A program made the position numbers and the translations under genes. Source: Thalassobacillus_A hwangdonensis (GTDB lineage: Bacteria; Bacillota; Bacilli; Bacillales; Halobacillaceae). From it: a stretch of 64,000 nucleotides of DNA. The notes beneath the pieces were generated by a model, which ran no database searches, was not told the origin of the DNA, and saw only the letters and a list, made by a program, of their open reading frames with translations. Shown here in pieces: positions 24,670 through 32,196 of the stretch. The stretch spans positions 682,001 to 746,000 of the forward strand of contig NZ_JBHTKL010000001.1 in assembly GCF_042675915.1 (NCBI RefSeq), in the 5' to 3' direction. The first letter of the stretch is position 1. Each line of letters opens with the position of its first letter.

Positions 24670-24903
24670 ATGGCTATGAAAGTATCGATTGAATTTTGCA
24701 TGCAGTGAAACTACGCACCTAAAGCTGCGAGTTGCGCAGAAAAGTTATTCAGCCATTTCCGTCATGAGATTGAATCGCTAGAGCTAGTATCGAGTTCAGG
24801 CGGAGCATTCGAAGTCATTGTAAATGAAGAAAAGATCTATTCGAAATTGGAGATCGGGAAATTTCCTGATGTGGATGAATTGATTCAGAAAATGAAAAAT
24901 TGA
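24670..24903 (+). CDS. SelW-like (Rdx family) selenoprotein with CMQU motif
   Basis: The ATG at 24670, preceded by GAGGAGGAG, opens a 77-codon frame interrupted only by a UGA at codon 13 (24706-24708) and ended by another UGA at 24901. Reading UGA as Sec gives MAMKVSIEFCMQU, then NYAPKAASCAEKLF and, later, GGAFEVIVNEEKIYSKLEIGKFPD. That is the SelT/SelW/SelH (Rdx) pattern: beta-strand, CxxU redox motif, helix, then a GxFEV strand and an I(Y/H)SK...G.FP ending. Thioredoxin-like fold, probable thiol/selenol oxidoreductase. It lies between selD and selA. Without recoding it would be only 12 residues, so it is easily missed. Confidence 0.92.
24725..24739 (+). promoter_or_regulatory. Candidate SECIS hairpin of the SelW-like gene
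   Basis: CTGCG-AGTTG-CGCAG, a perfect 5-bp stem with 5-nt loop starting 17 nt after the UGA; the loop is 22-26 nt downstream, inside the usual bacterial range. The lower stem is poorly paired. Confidence 0.55.
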
Positions 24904-24908
24904 TTCAC

Positions 24909-24943
24909 AAAATACCGTCTCCCCACCAAAGGGGACGGTATTT
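24909..24943 (+). terminator. Terminator or attenuator between the SelW-like gene and selA
   Basis: AAATACCGTC-CCCC-ACCAAA-GGGGACGGTATTT stem followed by an imperfect T-run (TTTATATTAT). Its end is 37 bp before the selA start; no good separate selA promoter is visible, so read-through may set SelA levels. Confidence 0.75.
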
Positions 24944-24979
24944 ATATTATGTAAACTTATATGAAGTGAGTTGAAACCA

Positions 24980-26374
24980 ATGCATCAGCTTTTACGATCC
25001 ATTCCTGCTATCCACGGCATGTTAAATGATCCGCAGTTCAGAAATGTAAAAGAAACATATGGGTTAAGTGATCAAGTGCTTACCAGCCTGATTCAGCGAG
25101 CTGCAGATGCTCTAAGGCAGGATCTGATAGCAGGGATAAAACCTGTAAATTCATCTATGAAATCAGAAGTGCTGGAACGTACAAACGCCCTTGCCAAGAA
25201 ATGGGGAAAGAATCAGCTCACACGTGTCATCAATGGTTCAGGAACGGTATTACATACGAACCTCGGGAGAGCCAGGTTGAGCGAGCGTGCGGTGGAACAT
25301 GTCACAGAGATTGCAAGCTCGTACTCTAATTTAGAGTACAGTATCCATGAAGGAAAAAGGGGATCCCGCCACACCATCGCTGAGAATCTGATTCAGGAAA
25401 TTACAGGCGCTGAAGCTGCAATGGTTGTGAACAATAATGCGGCAGCAGTGTATCTGATACTGAAAGGGCTTGCCAAAGGGATGGAAGTCATTGTTTCAAG
25501 AGGGGAGCTTGTTGAAATCGGCGGGAGTTTCCGTGTTTCCAGCATTATGGAAGAAAGTGGTGCACAACTAAAAGAGGTTGGTACTACAAATAAAACGCAT
25601 CTTTATGATTATGAGGAAGCAATCAATGAGCATACCTCAATGATCATGAAGGTGCATACGAGTAATTTTTCAATTCGAGGATTTACTACCTCTCAATCAC
25701 GGAAAGAATTAGTGCCAGTAACTGATGCGCATGAATTGATCTATTATGAAGACTTGGGCAGTGGGTCCTTGATTGATTATCAAAGTGCGGGGATCGGGGA
25801 TGAGCCGACTGTCAAGCAAGTCATTGAAGCTGGAGCTGATCTCGTTTCATTCAGTGGGGATAAACTTCTTGGTGGTCCTCAGGCAGGAATCATTGCCGGG
25901 AAAAAGAAATGGATCGACAAATTGAAAAAACACCAGCTCGCCCGGGTGCTCCGTACGGATAAGATGACCCTTGCAGCGCTTGAAGCAACGTTACTGCACT
26001 ATTTGAATCTTGAAGCGTTGGATGAACTTCCGGTGTATCGGGATATTAATATTTCTGCATCAGAGGTAAAAAGGAAAGCTGAACATTTCATGAAAAGAAT
26101 GTCCCACTTGGGTACCATTACATTCACATTGAAAGCATGTACCTCCCGGATCGGGGGAGGTACCATGCCTGAAGTGGAGTTGGCAAGCTTCGGATTGCAT
26201 TGTCAATTAGATAGCTACGCTCCACATGAATTAGAAAAAAAATTGAGGTTAAGTGAACCTGCAGTGGTCGGCCGCTTCCTTGAGGAAAAATTCTTTCTCG
26301 ATTTCAGGACACTCACAGACAAAGACATCGATGACCTGGTCATCATTTTTGAAGCATTGGATCAAAGGTCATGA
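24980..26374 (+). CDS. selA: L-seryl-tRNA(Sec) selenium transferase SelA
   Basis: PLP enzyme that converts Ser-tRNA-Sec to Sec-tRNA-Sec with selenophosphate. The ATG at 24980 gives 464 residues (E. coli 463) and places the Schiff-base lysine of SFSGDKLLGGPQAG at position 295, the same number as E. coli SelA Lys295, which argues against the TTG at 24971. The N-terminal tRNA-binding domain is followed by the fold-type I core (INGSGTVLHTNLGRA, EYSIHEGKRGSRH). AAGTGAG 9 bp upstream is a weak ribosome binding site. The last 13 bp overlap the convergent sspP gene. Confidence 0.96.
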   Translation: MHQLLRSIPAIHGMLNDPQFRNVKETYGLSDQVLTSLIQRAADALRQDLIAGIKPVNSSMKSEVLERTNALAKKWGKNQLTRVINGSGTVLHTNLGRARLSERAVEHVTEIASSYSNLEYSIHEGKRGSRHTIAENLIQEITGAEAAMVVNNNAAAVYLILKGLAKGMEVIVSRGELVEIGGSFRVSSIMEESGAQLKEVGTTNKTHLYDYEEAINEHTSMIMKVHTSNFSIRGFTTSQSRKELVPVTDAHELIYYEDLGSGSLIDYQSAGIGDEPTVKQVIEAGADLVSFSGDKLLGGPQAGIIAGKKKWIDKLKKHQLARVLRTDKMTLAALEATLLHYLNLEALDELPVYRDINISASEVKRKAEHFMKRMSHLGTITFTLKACTSRIGGGTMPEVELASFGLHCQLDSYAPHELEKKLRLSEPAVVGRFLEEKFFLDFRTLTDKDIDDLVIIFEALDQRS

Positions 26375-26472
26375 GAAGCGTGCTTTTTTTGACGTGAATG
26401 GTTTTGGTTTTTCACTTTTTTCGAACCCTTCATCGGCTGGTTCGGCTGTTTTTCTTTGTTTGATTTGGTCAT
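26362..26472 (-). CDS. sspP: Small acid-soluble spore protein SspP
   Basis: 36-residue basic spore protein: MTKSNKEKQPNQPMK, then the family core GSKKVKNQNHSRQKKH and a short tail. B. subtilis SspP (48 residues) has the matching GSKKVKN-NH-RQKH block; this one is shorter at the N-terminus. AAAGGAGAGAG precedes the ATG and a sigma-G-like promoter lies upstream. Its 3' end overlaps the 3' end of selA by 13 bp on the opposite strand. Retains the sspP-sspO-citB order of B. subtilis. Confidence 0.88.
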   Translation of the reverse strand: MTKSNKEKQPNQPMKGSKKVKNQNHSRQKKHASHDL

Positions 26473-26493
26473 GATTCTCTCTCCTTTCTTCCT

Positions 26494-26522
26494 TAGGATG
26501 TGTGCGGTTGAAGCTCGTATGT
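26494..26522 (-). promoter_or_regulatory. Sigma-G-type promoter of sspP
   Basis: Minus strand -35 ACATA (26518-26522), 17-bp spacer, -10 CATCCTA (26494-26500), close to the forespore consensus GHATR / CATNHTA. Confidence 0.6.
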
Positions 26523-26573
26523 ATGGAAATGTGTAGGAGTGTGCATGCTAGGAAGAAAAAAAGAGGTGGAAGC

Positions 26574-26831
26574 ATGAGTTATTATCAGAATAAGCAAGAA
26601 GCGTTCCAGCACGCTTCCAATAAAATGAAACAAGTGGAAGATTCTGCTGCCCATGTTCTTGAATCGATCCACGAAGCAGATTATGGGACAGAGCTTGCTC
26701 ACCTGCAAGAGGAAATCAACCAGGCATACCAGCAGGTTGAAAAAGCACTGACGGTATCCTCCGAGCATCAGGAAAAGCAATTGCAATCCTATAAAGCACA
26801 GCTGGATAAGATCAAAGGTCAACTGTCTTAA
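26574..26831 (+). CDS. Small coiled-coil protein, possibly DUF2524 (YtzC-like)
   Basis: 85-residue, all-helical and acidic-basic protein without membrane segments. It begins MSYYQNKQEAFQHASNKMKQ and ends with a heptad-rich helix (QVEKALTVSSEHQEKQLQSY region). The layout resembles the DUF2524/YtzC family, but I am not certain. A frame extension to 26502 is rejected because AGAGGTGG lies just before the ATG at 26574. It sits between the two spore-protein genes sspP and sspO on the opposite strand and has its own terminator. Confidence 0.7.
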   Translation: MSYYQNKQEAFQHASNKMKQVEDSAAHVLESIHEADYGTELAHLQEEINQAYQQVEKALTVSSEHQEKQLQSYKAQLDKIKGQLS

Positions 26832-26891
26832 TCACTTTTCCTATCTGCATAAAGGAAACGTCTTAAATGAATGCACAACATTCATTAATAA

Positions 26892-26922
26892 GACCCGGAC
26901 AAATTTGTCCGGGTCGTTTTTT
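26892..26922 (+). terminator. Terminator after the coiled-coil gene
   Basis: Perfect stem GACCCGGACAAA / TTTGTCCGGGTC followed by GTTTTTT; may also end sspO transcription from the other side. Confidence 0.9.
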
Positions 26923-26928
26923 ATCTTG

Positions 26929-27078
26929 TTACTGATTCTTCTTTTTCTTTTTGTTGAACATGCGTTCTTCCGCAGTCATCGGCTCACGTGGAGACTCCTC
27001 CTGGTATCCTGCGCCGCCACCTTGAGCATCTGCTGCATTCATACCAGGACGAACATGGTTCGCTTTTCTGTTTTGCAT
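26929..27078 (-). CDS. sspO: Small acid-soluble spore protein SspO (CotK)
   Basis: 49 residues: MQNRKANHVRPGMNAADAQG, then GGGAGYQEESPREPMTAEER and a lysine-rich end FNKKKKKNQ. It matches B. subtilis SspO in the RKANHV-GMN-A-QG-GAGY spacing and the TEAER-NKK tail. GGAGGAGGTGG precedes the ATG, with a sigma-G-like promoter upstream. Divergent from the aconitase gene, as in B. subtilis. Confidence 0.93.
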   Translation of the reverse strand: MQNRKANHVRPGMNAADAQGGGAGYQEESPREPMTAEERMFNKKKKKNQ

Positions 27079-27104
27079 CGTGATTCCACCTCCTCCATGT
27101 TGAT

Positions 27105-27134
27105 TAGTATGACAAAATTTGCACCGAAATATTT
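27105..27134 (-). promoter_or_regulatory. Sigma-G-type promoter of sspO
   Basis: Minus strand -35 AAATA (27130-27134), 18-bp spacer, -10 CATACTA (27105-27111). Confidence 0.65.
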
Positions 27135-27274
27135 TACTTATAAATCGTTTTCATTTACAATATTAGTTGGTGATTTGCGAACTTTTGCAACAAAAGTGAC
27201 AAATGACGCAATTGGGGAGTGGAGATGCTCGATGCATCGCCATTTATATTTCAGATGAGGGGGTAAAAGTAATT

Positions 27275-29971
27275 ATGGCTTACAATGCAAAAAAGCAATT
27301 TGAACTTAATGGTAAAACTTACAATTACTATCAATTAAAAGCATTGGAAGATGCGGGACATGGTAAGATTTCTCGTCTACCGTTCTCCATCCGAATCCTG
27401 CTTGAATCCTTACTTCGTCAACACGATGGTCGTGTAATCAAGGATGAGCATGTAGAAAGCCTTGCAAAATGGGGCACGAAGGACAGCAAAGGGGAAGATG
27501 TACCTTTCAAACCTTCACGTGTTATCCTACAGGACTTCACAGGGGTACCTGCAGTCGTGGACCTTGCTTCACTTCGTAAAGCAATGGTAGACATGGGAGG
27601 AAGCCCTGACAGCATCAACCCGGAAGTTCCCGTCGATCTAGTAATCGACCACTCCGTACAGGTAGATGCATATGGCACAGAAGATGCACTTCGTGTGAAC
27701 ATGGAATTGGAATTCGAACGTAACATCGAACGTTATGAGTTCCTGAACTGGGCACAAAAAGCATTCGATAATTATCGTGCTGTACCACCTGCAACAGGTA
27801 TCGTACACCAAGTAAACTTGGAATACTTAGCTAATGTGGTTCACGCTGTTGAAAATGAAAATGGCGAAACCGAAACATATCCGGATACCTTAGTTGGAAC
27901 GGACTCTCATACAACGATGATCAACGGTCTTGGAATCCTGGGCTGGGGTGTCGGTGGAATCGAAGCTGAAGCAGGCATGCTAGGTCAGCCTTCTTATTTC
28001 CCAGCACCTGAAGTAATCGGTGTGAAGTTGAACGGAAGTCTTCCGAATGGTACAACTGCTACTGACTTGGCACTTAAAGTGACACAAGTCCTTCGTGAGA
28101 AGAAGGTAGTTGGAAAGTTTGTTGAGTTCTTCGGACCAGGCCTGAAAGATATGCCGCTTGCAGACCGTGCGACGATTTCCAACATGGCTCCTGAATATGG
28201 TGCTACATGCGGATTCTTCCCGGTAGATAACGAAGCCCTTGAATACTTGCGTCTGACTGGACGCAGTGAAGACCACATTTCACTTGTTGAAAACTATTGT
28301 AAGGCAAATGATCTTTGGTACTCACCGGATCAGGAAGATCCAGAATTCACAGAGCTTGTTGAAATTAATCTTGATGAACTGGAGCCTAACCTTTCCGGTC
28401 CAAAGCGCCCACAGGATTTGATTCCACTTTCTCAAATGAAAGAATCCTTCAATAAAGCATTGACTGCTCCTGCAGGCAATCATGGATTCGGACTTGATGA
28501 GAAGGAAATCGATAAAGAAGCGAAGATTGAGCACCCTAATGGTGAGACTTCACTTATGAAGACAGGTGCGCTTGCAATCGCAGCGATTACTTCCTGTACG
28601 AACACCTCCAACCCGTACGTAATGCTCGGGGCTGGACTGGTAGCTAAGAAAGCTGTTGAAAAAGGTCTTGAAGTACCAGCGTATGTGAAAACTTCATTAG
28701 CTCCAGGTTCCAAAGTTGTTACACGCTACCTTGAAGATTCAGGTTTGATGCCATACCTTGAAAAACTTGGCTTTAACCTTGTCGGATATGGTTGTACGAC
28801 TTGTATCGGTAACTCAGGTCCATTGGCACCTGAAATTGAAGAAGGAATTGCCAAGAACGATTTGACTGTTTCTTCTGTATTGTCCGGTAACCGTAACTTT
28901 GAAGGTCGTATCCATCCATTGGTAAAAGCGAACTATCTAGCTTCTCCTCCATTGGTAGTTGCCTATGCACTGGCAGGAACAGTGGATGTTGATCTAAGAG
29001 ATGAGCCATTAGGAAAAGATAAAGATGGTAAAGACATTTTCTTCAATGATATTTGGCCGACTATGGATGAAATCAAAGCGGAAATTGCTCGCGTCGTTAC
29101 ACCTGAAATCTTCCGCAAAGAGTATGAAAATGTATTCAACTCTAACGAAAAATGGAACGAAATCGATACGACAGATGAGCCGCTGTATGACTGGAATGAA
29201 GATTCCACATATATTCAGAACCCGCCGTTCTTTGAAGGTATGTCCAAAGATCCTGATACCGTTAAACCATTGAATAACATGCGTGTAATCGGTAAGTTCG
29301 GTGATTCTGTAACGACGGACCACATATCTCCAGCTGGTGCGATTCCGAAAGATATGCCGGCAGGTCAATATTTGCAGGACAAAAATGTATCACCACGTAA
29401 CTTCAACTCATATGGTTCCCGTCGTGGTAACCACGAAGTGATGATGCGCGGAACATTCGCCAACATCCGTATCCGTAACGAGCTGGCTGCTGGTACAGAA
29501 GGTGGATTCACTACTTACTGGCCGACAGAAGAAGTCATGCCTATCTACACTGCTGCTATGAAATACCAGCAGGATAATACTGATCTGATGGTTATCGCTG
29601 GTAAGGATTACGGTATGGGTAGTTCCCGTGACTGGGCTGCTAAAGGTACTGACCTTCTTGGTATCAAAACAGTCATCGCGGAAAGCTTCGAGCGTATTCA
29701 CCGTTCAAACCTTGTTATGATGGGCGTTCTACCGCTTCAGTTCAAAGAGGGAGACACTGTTGAATCTCTTGGTTTGACTGGACGCGAAACGTTCAACGTT
29801 GAAATCGGTGAAGACGTTAAGCCTCATGATCTAGTTAAAGTGACTTCAACAGATGAAGAAGGCAATAAGAAAGAATTTGAAGTTGTTGCTCGTTTCGATA
29901 GTGAAGTGGAAATCGATTACTATCGTCATGGCGGAATTCTTCAAATGGTACTTCGTAACAAGCTAAACTAA
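27275..29971 (+). CDS. acnA: Aconitate hydratase (aconitase)
   Basis: Citrate-isocitrate isomerase of the TCA cycle with a [4Fe-4S] cluster; in Bacillus also an RNA-binding regulator (CitB). 898 residues (909 in B. subtilis), AcnA/IRP1 type. The cluster cysteines are in TSCTNTSNP and GCTTCIGNSGP, with the substrate-binding GTDSHTTM and C-terminal swivel-domain GSSRDWAAKG. The frame runs further upstream to 27203, but GATGAGGGGG supports the ATG at 27275. Followed by a terminator. Residual AT-rich sequence between it and sspO probably holds the CcpC-type control region, which I could not define. Confidence 0.96.
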   Translation: MAYNAKKQFELNGKTYNYYQLKALEDAGHGKISRLPFSIRILLESLLRQHDGRVIKDEHVESLAKWGTKDSKGEDVPFKPSRVILQDFTGVPAVVDLASLRKAMVDMGGSPDSINPEVPVDLVIDHSVQVDAYGTEDALRVNMELEFERNIERYEFLNWAQKAFDNYRAVPPATGIVHQVNLEYLANVVHAVENENGETETYPDTLVGTDSHTTMINGLGILGWGVGGIEAEAGMLGQPSYFPAPEVIGVKLNGSLPNGTTATDLALKVTQVLREKKVVGKFVEFFGPGLKDMPLADRATISNMAPEYGATCGFFPVDNEALEYLRLTGRSEDHISLVENYCKANDLWYSPDQEDPEFTELVEINLDELEPNLSGPKRPQDLIPLSQMKESFNKALTAPAGNHGFGLDEKEIDKEAKIEHPNGETSLMKTGALAIAAITSCTNTSNPYVMLGAGLVAKKAVEKGLEVPAYVKTSLAPGSKVVTRYLEDSGLMPYLEKLGFNLVGYGCTTCIGNSGPLAPEIEEGIAKNDLTVSSVLSGNRNFEGRIHPLVKANYLASPPLVVAYALAGTVDVDLRDEPLGKDKDGKDIFFNDIWPTMDEIKAEIARVVTPEIFRKEYENVFNSNEKWNEIDTTDEPLYDWNEDSTYIQNPPFFEGMSKDPDTVKPLNNMRVIGKFGDSVTTDHISPAGAIPKDMPAGQYLQDKNVSPRNFNSYGSRRGNHEVMMRGTFANIRIRNELAAGTEGGFTTYWPTEEVMPIYTAAMKYQQDNTDLMVIAGKDYGMGSSRDWAAKGTDLLGIKTVIAESFERIHRSNLVMMGVLPLQFKEGDTVESLGLTGRETFNVEIGEDVKPHDLVKVTSTDEEGNKKEFEVVARFDSEVEIDYYRHGGILQMVLRNKLN

Positions 29972-29980
29972 ATTAAGTTT

Positions 29981-30018
29981 AAAGACCACATGGCTCTATG
30001 CGATGTGGTCTTTTTTAT
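29981..30018 (+). terminator. Terminator after acnA
   Basis: Stem GACCACAT / ATGTGGTC at 29983-30010 followed by TTTTTTATT. Confidence 0.9.
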
Positions 30019-30109
30019 TGCAAACTCATACACCCATGCAGGTATCTTTACAATTTGAACGGCAGCAATTATGATGGTCATAGTATCAAAGCTGGAATGG
30101 AGAACTGAA

Positions 30110-30772
30110 ATGAGAGATACACTGGCAATAGGTCCACTTAACATTTATGTACCGTACCTCATGGTAGCGGTAGTGCTGTTGATCGGGTATGGATATATAT
30201 TTTTGCTTTTACATACACATAATAGGAAGAATAAGAAAATCTTAGCAGGTGAATGGGTGCAAATGATGCTTTTAACCATTCTCATATGGAAATTCAGCAA
30301 CGCGCTTTTTCATCCGATCCAGGCGATCAATAACCCTGCAAGAATTCTCTACCTGAATGGCGGAACCTATGGATGGGTGCTCGGGTCAGTCATTGCAGGG
30401 CTGGTCTTTCTTAAAAATGGAAAGCACCACCACATTTCCATTCATGCGATGTCGCTTATTACCATAGCACCAACAATACTTGCCATCGGGTTTTATGGAT
30501 TGTTGAAAGGCTGGGTAGTTCAATACCTTCCTTTGACAGCAATAATGTTGTATAGTTATCTTGTCTTTCTAAGTTTCGTTGTACTGTACAAGAAAGTCGA
30601 TCATCATTGGCTTACTTCGCTGCGCATCCTCCAGTGGGCGTTGATCGGAACCGTGCTTTATTTTATTGCACTAGGACAAGCTACCTGGAACTTTGATGCT
30701 CTATGGATTGTAGCAGTGTTATCGATAAGCATCCTCATCATCGATTATAAACAGGCACATCAAAGGAAGTGA
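30110..30772 (+). CDS. Polytopic membrane protein, remotely Lgt-like
   Basis: 220 residues, six or seven predicted helices beginning about residue 10. The loop NPARILYLNGGTYGWVLGS and the later charged loop KNGKHHHIS recall the GG-x-YGG-LLGG segment of prolipoprotein diacylglyceryl transferase, but the catalytic His/Arg residues of true Lgt are not evident, so I would not assign that activity. GGAGAACTGAA supports the ATG at 30110. The stop codon lies 5 bp before the yneN start, so the two are one operon; a role in extracytoplasmic thiol chemistry or lipoprotein handling is only a guess. Confidence 0.6.
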   Translation: MRDTLAIGPLNIYVPYLMVAVVLLIGYGYIFLLLHTHNRKNKKILAGEWVQMMLLTILIWKFSNALFHPIQAINNPARILYLNGGTYGWVLGSVIAGLVFLKNGKHHHISIHAMSLITIAPTILAIGFYGLLKGWVVQYLPLTAIMLYSYLVFLSFVVLYKKVDHHWLTSLRILQWALIGTVLYFIALGQATWNFDALWIVAVLSISILIIDYKQAHQRK

Positions 30773-30777
30773 AACAA

Positions 30778-31368
30778 ATGATAAGAAGATTGACCGCAAC
30801 CGCGTTGTTGCTTGTGCTTTTCAGTGTTGTACTTTTCAATGTCAATGCTAAAGAGGAACAGGATGGACCGAACGAATACAATGTTTCCGGAAATACAGAA
30901 CAGACAGGTACTGCAATCACGCCCCCTAATGCGGCTTCCGGGCTCCAGGTTGGAGATGTCGCCCCTGATTTCACACTGGAAAACCTGGAAGGGGAAGAAG
31001 TCACTTTGTCTGATTTGAAGGGAAAAAAAGTGTTTCTGAACTTCTGGGCTACATGGTGCCCACCTTGTAAAGTAGAGATGCCGGAGATGCAGGAATTCCA
31101 TGAAAAGTACGGGGATGAAGTGGAAGTGATTGCGCTTAATGCCACTGCATCAGAAAAGAAACAAGAAGATGTTTTCAAGTTCATTGAACAAAACGGATAT
31201 TCTTATCCGGTTCTTCTTGATCCGACTAATCAAGTGAACGACGAATACCAGACAATCACCATTCCTACTACGTATTTCATCGGTACAGATGGGAAGATCC
31301 AGCAACCGAGACATATCGGACCGATGACGTTCGATTTCATGGAAGATATGAAAGATAAGCTCGATTAG
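30778..31368 (+). CDS. yneN: TlpA/ResA-like thiol-disulfide oxidoreductase YneN
   Basis: 196-residue membrane-anchored thioredoxin-fold protein. N-terminal signal-anchor at residues 3-24, a low-complexity linker to about 55, then the TlpA domain: VAPDFTLENLEGEEVTLSDLKGK, redox motif WCPPC and the cis-Pro region TIPTTYFI. AAAGGA fits the ATG at 30778 better than the GTG at 30769. It faces the outside and could receive electrons from CcdA at 14087. Conserved aconitase-yneN order. Confidence 0.92.
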   Translation: MIRRLTATALLLVLFSVVLFNVNAKEEQDGPNEYNVSGNTEQTGTAITPPNAASGLQVGDVAPDFTLENLEGEEVTLSDLKGKKVFLNFWATWCPPCKVEMPEMQEFHEKYGDEVEVIALNATASEKKQEDVFKFIEQNGYSYPVLLDPTNQVNDEYQTITIPTTYFIGTDGKIQQPRHIGPMTFDFMEDMKDKLD

Positions 31369-31428
31369 TATACAATTCTGTCAATTGGGAATCCTTAATA
31401 GTAAGTAGTAAAATAAGGAGCGATTCCC

Positions 31429-31569
31429 ATGAGTAACAAAAGAAAACCAAGTTTCACCCAGCTGGTAACACAGAACAGAAAGCAAATCTTATCTGACCCT
31501 GCACTACTGGATCAGATCGAAACGAAAATCGAATTGCGTCATCAGCAGAAATTGAAATCTGTCCAGTGA
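31429..31569 (+). CDS. FbpB-like small basic protein
   Basis: 46 residues, basic: MSNKRKPSFTQLVTQNRKQI, then LSDPALLDQIETKIELRHQQ. This is the pattern of FbpB-family (Fur-regulated basic) peptides, which assist the iron-sparing sRNA FsrA in B. subtilis. ATAAGGAGCG precedes the ATG. I see no Fur box (TGATAATNATTATCA type) upstream, so iron control is not shown. It is a stand-alone unit with its own terminator. Confidence 0.78.
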   Translation: MSNKRKPSFTQLVTQNRKQILSDPALLDQIETKIELRHQQKLKSVQ

Positions 31570-31579
31570 AATGGATGAA

Positions 31580-31617
31580 AAAACCGCTTGGAGCGATCAA
31601 CCTCCAAGCGGTTTTTC
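31580..31617 (+). terminator. Terminator after the FbpB-like gene
   Basis: Stem AACCGCTTGGAG / CTCCAAGCGGTT followed by TTTCTT. Confidence 0.92.
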
Positions 31618-31628
31618 TTATACATAAG

Positions 31629-31657
31629 GCATATTTCCAACTGGATTGCAGATATTA
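31629..31657 (+). promoter_or_regulatory. Sigma-G-type promoter of sspN-tlp
   Basis: -35 GCATA (31629-31633), 17-bp spacer, -10 GATATTA (31651-31657), one mismatch from CATNHTA. In B. subtilis sspN-tlp is forespore-specific. Confidence 0.7.
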
Positions 31658-31685
31658 TCAATGACCGCGAAAAGGAGGGACTAGA

Positions 31686-31829
31686 GTGGGAAATCCGAAA
31701 AAGAATTCAAAACGGTTTACCCCTGATCACTCAGGGACGCAGTCACGTGAATCGGATGTCAATAAAGGCAAACAGATGGAAATGAAAACAGATAAAGCAC
31801 CAAAACTTATTCAGACTAAGGGCAAATGA
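31686..31829 (+). CDS. sspN: Small acid-soluble spore protein SspN
   Basis: 47 residues starting at GTG (31686) with AAAGGAGGG upstream: MGNPKKNSKRFTPDHSGTQ, then RESDVNKGKQMEM and the end APKLIQTKGK. It aligns with B. subtilis SspN (MGNNKKN..., NKGEKM, terminal QTKGE). The stop is 14 bp before tlp, giving the known sspN-tlp operon. Confidence 0.92.
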   Translation: MGNPKKNSKRFTPDHSGTQSRESDVNKGKQMEMKTDKAPKLIQTKGK

Positions 31830-31843
31830 CAGGAGGCATCATC

Positions 31844-32071
31844 ATGAATGAACGAAATCAAGCAAAACCAGATGACCGTAGTGACAATGTAGACAAGCTG
31901 CAGGAAATGGTTCAGAATACTATTGAAAATATCGAAAAATCCCATGAAACGTATCAAATGGCGGATGAGAAAGATCGCCAGGATATCGAAAACAAAAATC
32001 GCAAACGTGAAGCATCCATCGATGCCATGCGTAATGAAATCAAAGACGAAGTACGTAATGAGCAGAAATAA
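31844..32071 (+). CDS. tlp: Thioredoxin-like spore protein Tlp
   Basis: 75-residue hydrophilic spore protein (83 in B. subtilis) with the family motif NVDKLQEMVQNTIENIEKSH near the N-terminus and a helical charged tail. Start ATG at 31844 with CAGGAGG upstream; the frame opening at 31826 includes that site. Despite the name it has no CxxC. Second gene of the sspN-tlp operon. Confidence 0.94.
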   Translation: MNERNQAKPDDRSDNVDKLQEMVQNTIENIEKSHETYQMADEKDRQDIENKNRKREASIDAMRNEIKDEVRNEQK

Positions 32072-32082
32072 TGGTTTTAAAG

Positions 32083-32111
32083 AAGCGTCCCTTTTGTAAA
32101 GGGGCGTTTTC
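32083..32111 (+). terminator. Terminator after tlp
   Basis: Stem GCGTCCCTTT / AAAGGGGCGT followed by TTT. Confidence 0.8.
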
Positions 32112-32196
32112 CTTTAGAGAGGTGCAAGTTCATCTACATCTAAGTATGTGTATGATAAAATGATAGCGTACATAGGAGAGGGAGTGAGGGTGTAAG

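Noticed and set aside
24670..24903. Frameshifted or nonsense-mutated pseudogene
   Set aside because: The UGA lies in a CxxU motif, the rest of the frame is intact with Rdx-family features, and the full Sec machinery is adjacent.
31372..31429. Fur box before the FbpB-like gene
   Set aside because: No sequence close to TGATAATNATTATCA was found in the upstream 60 bp.
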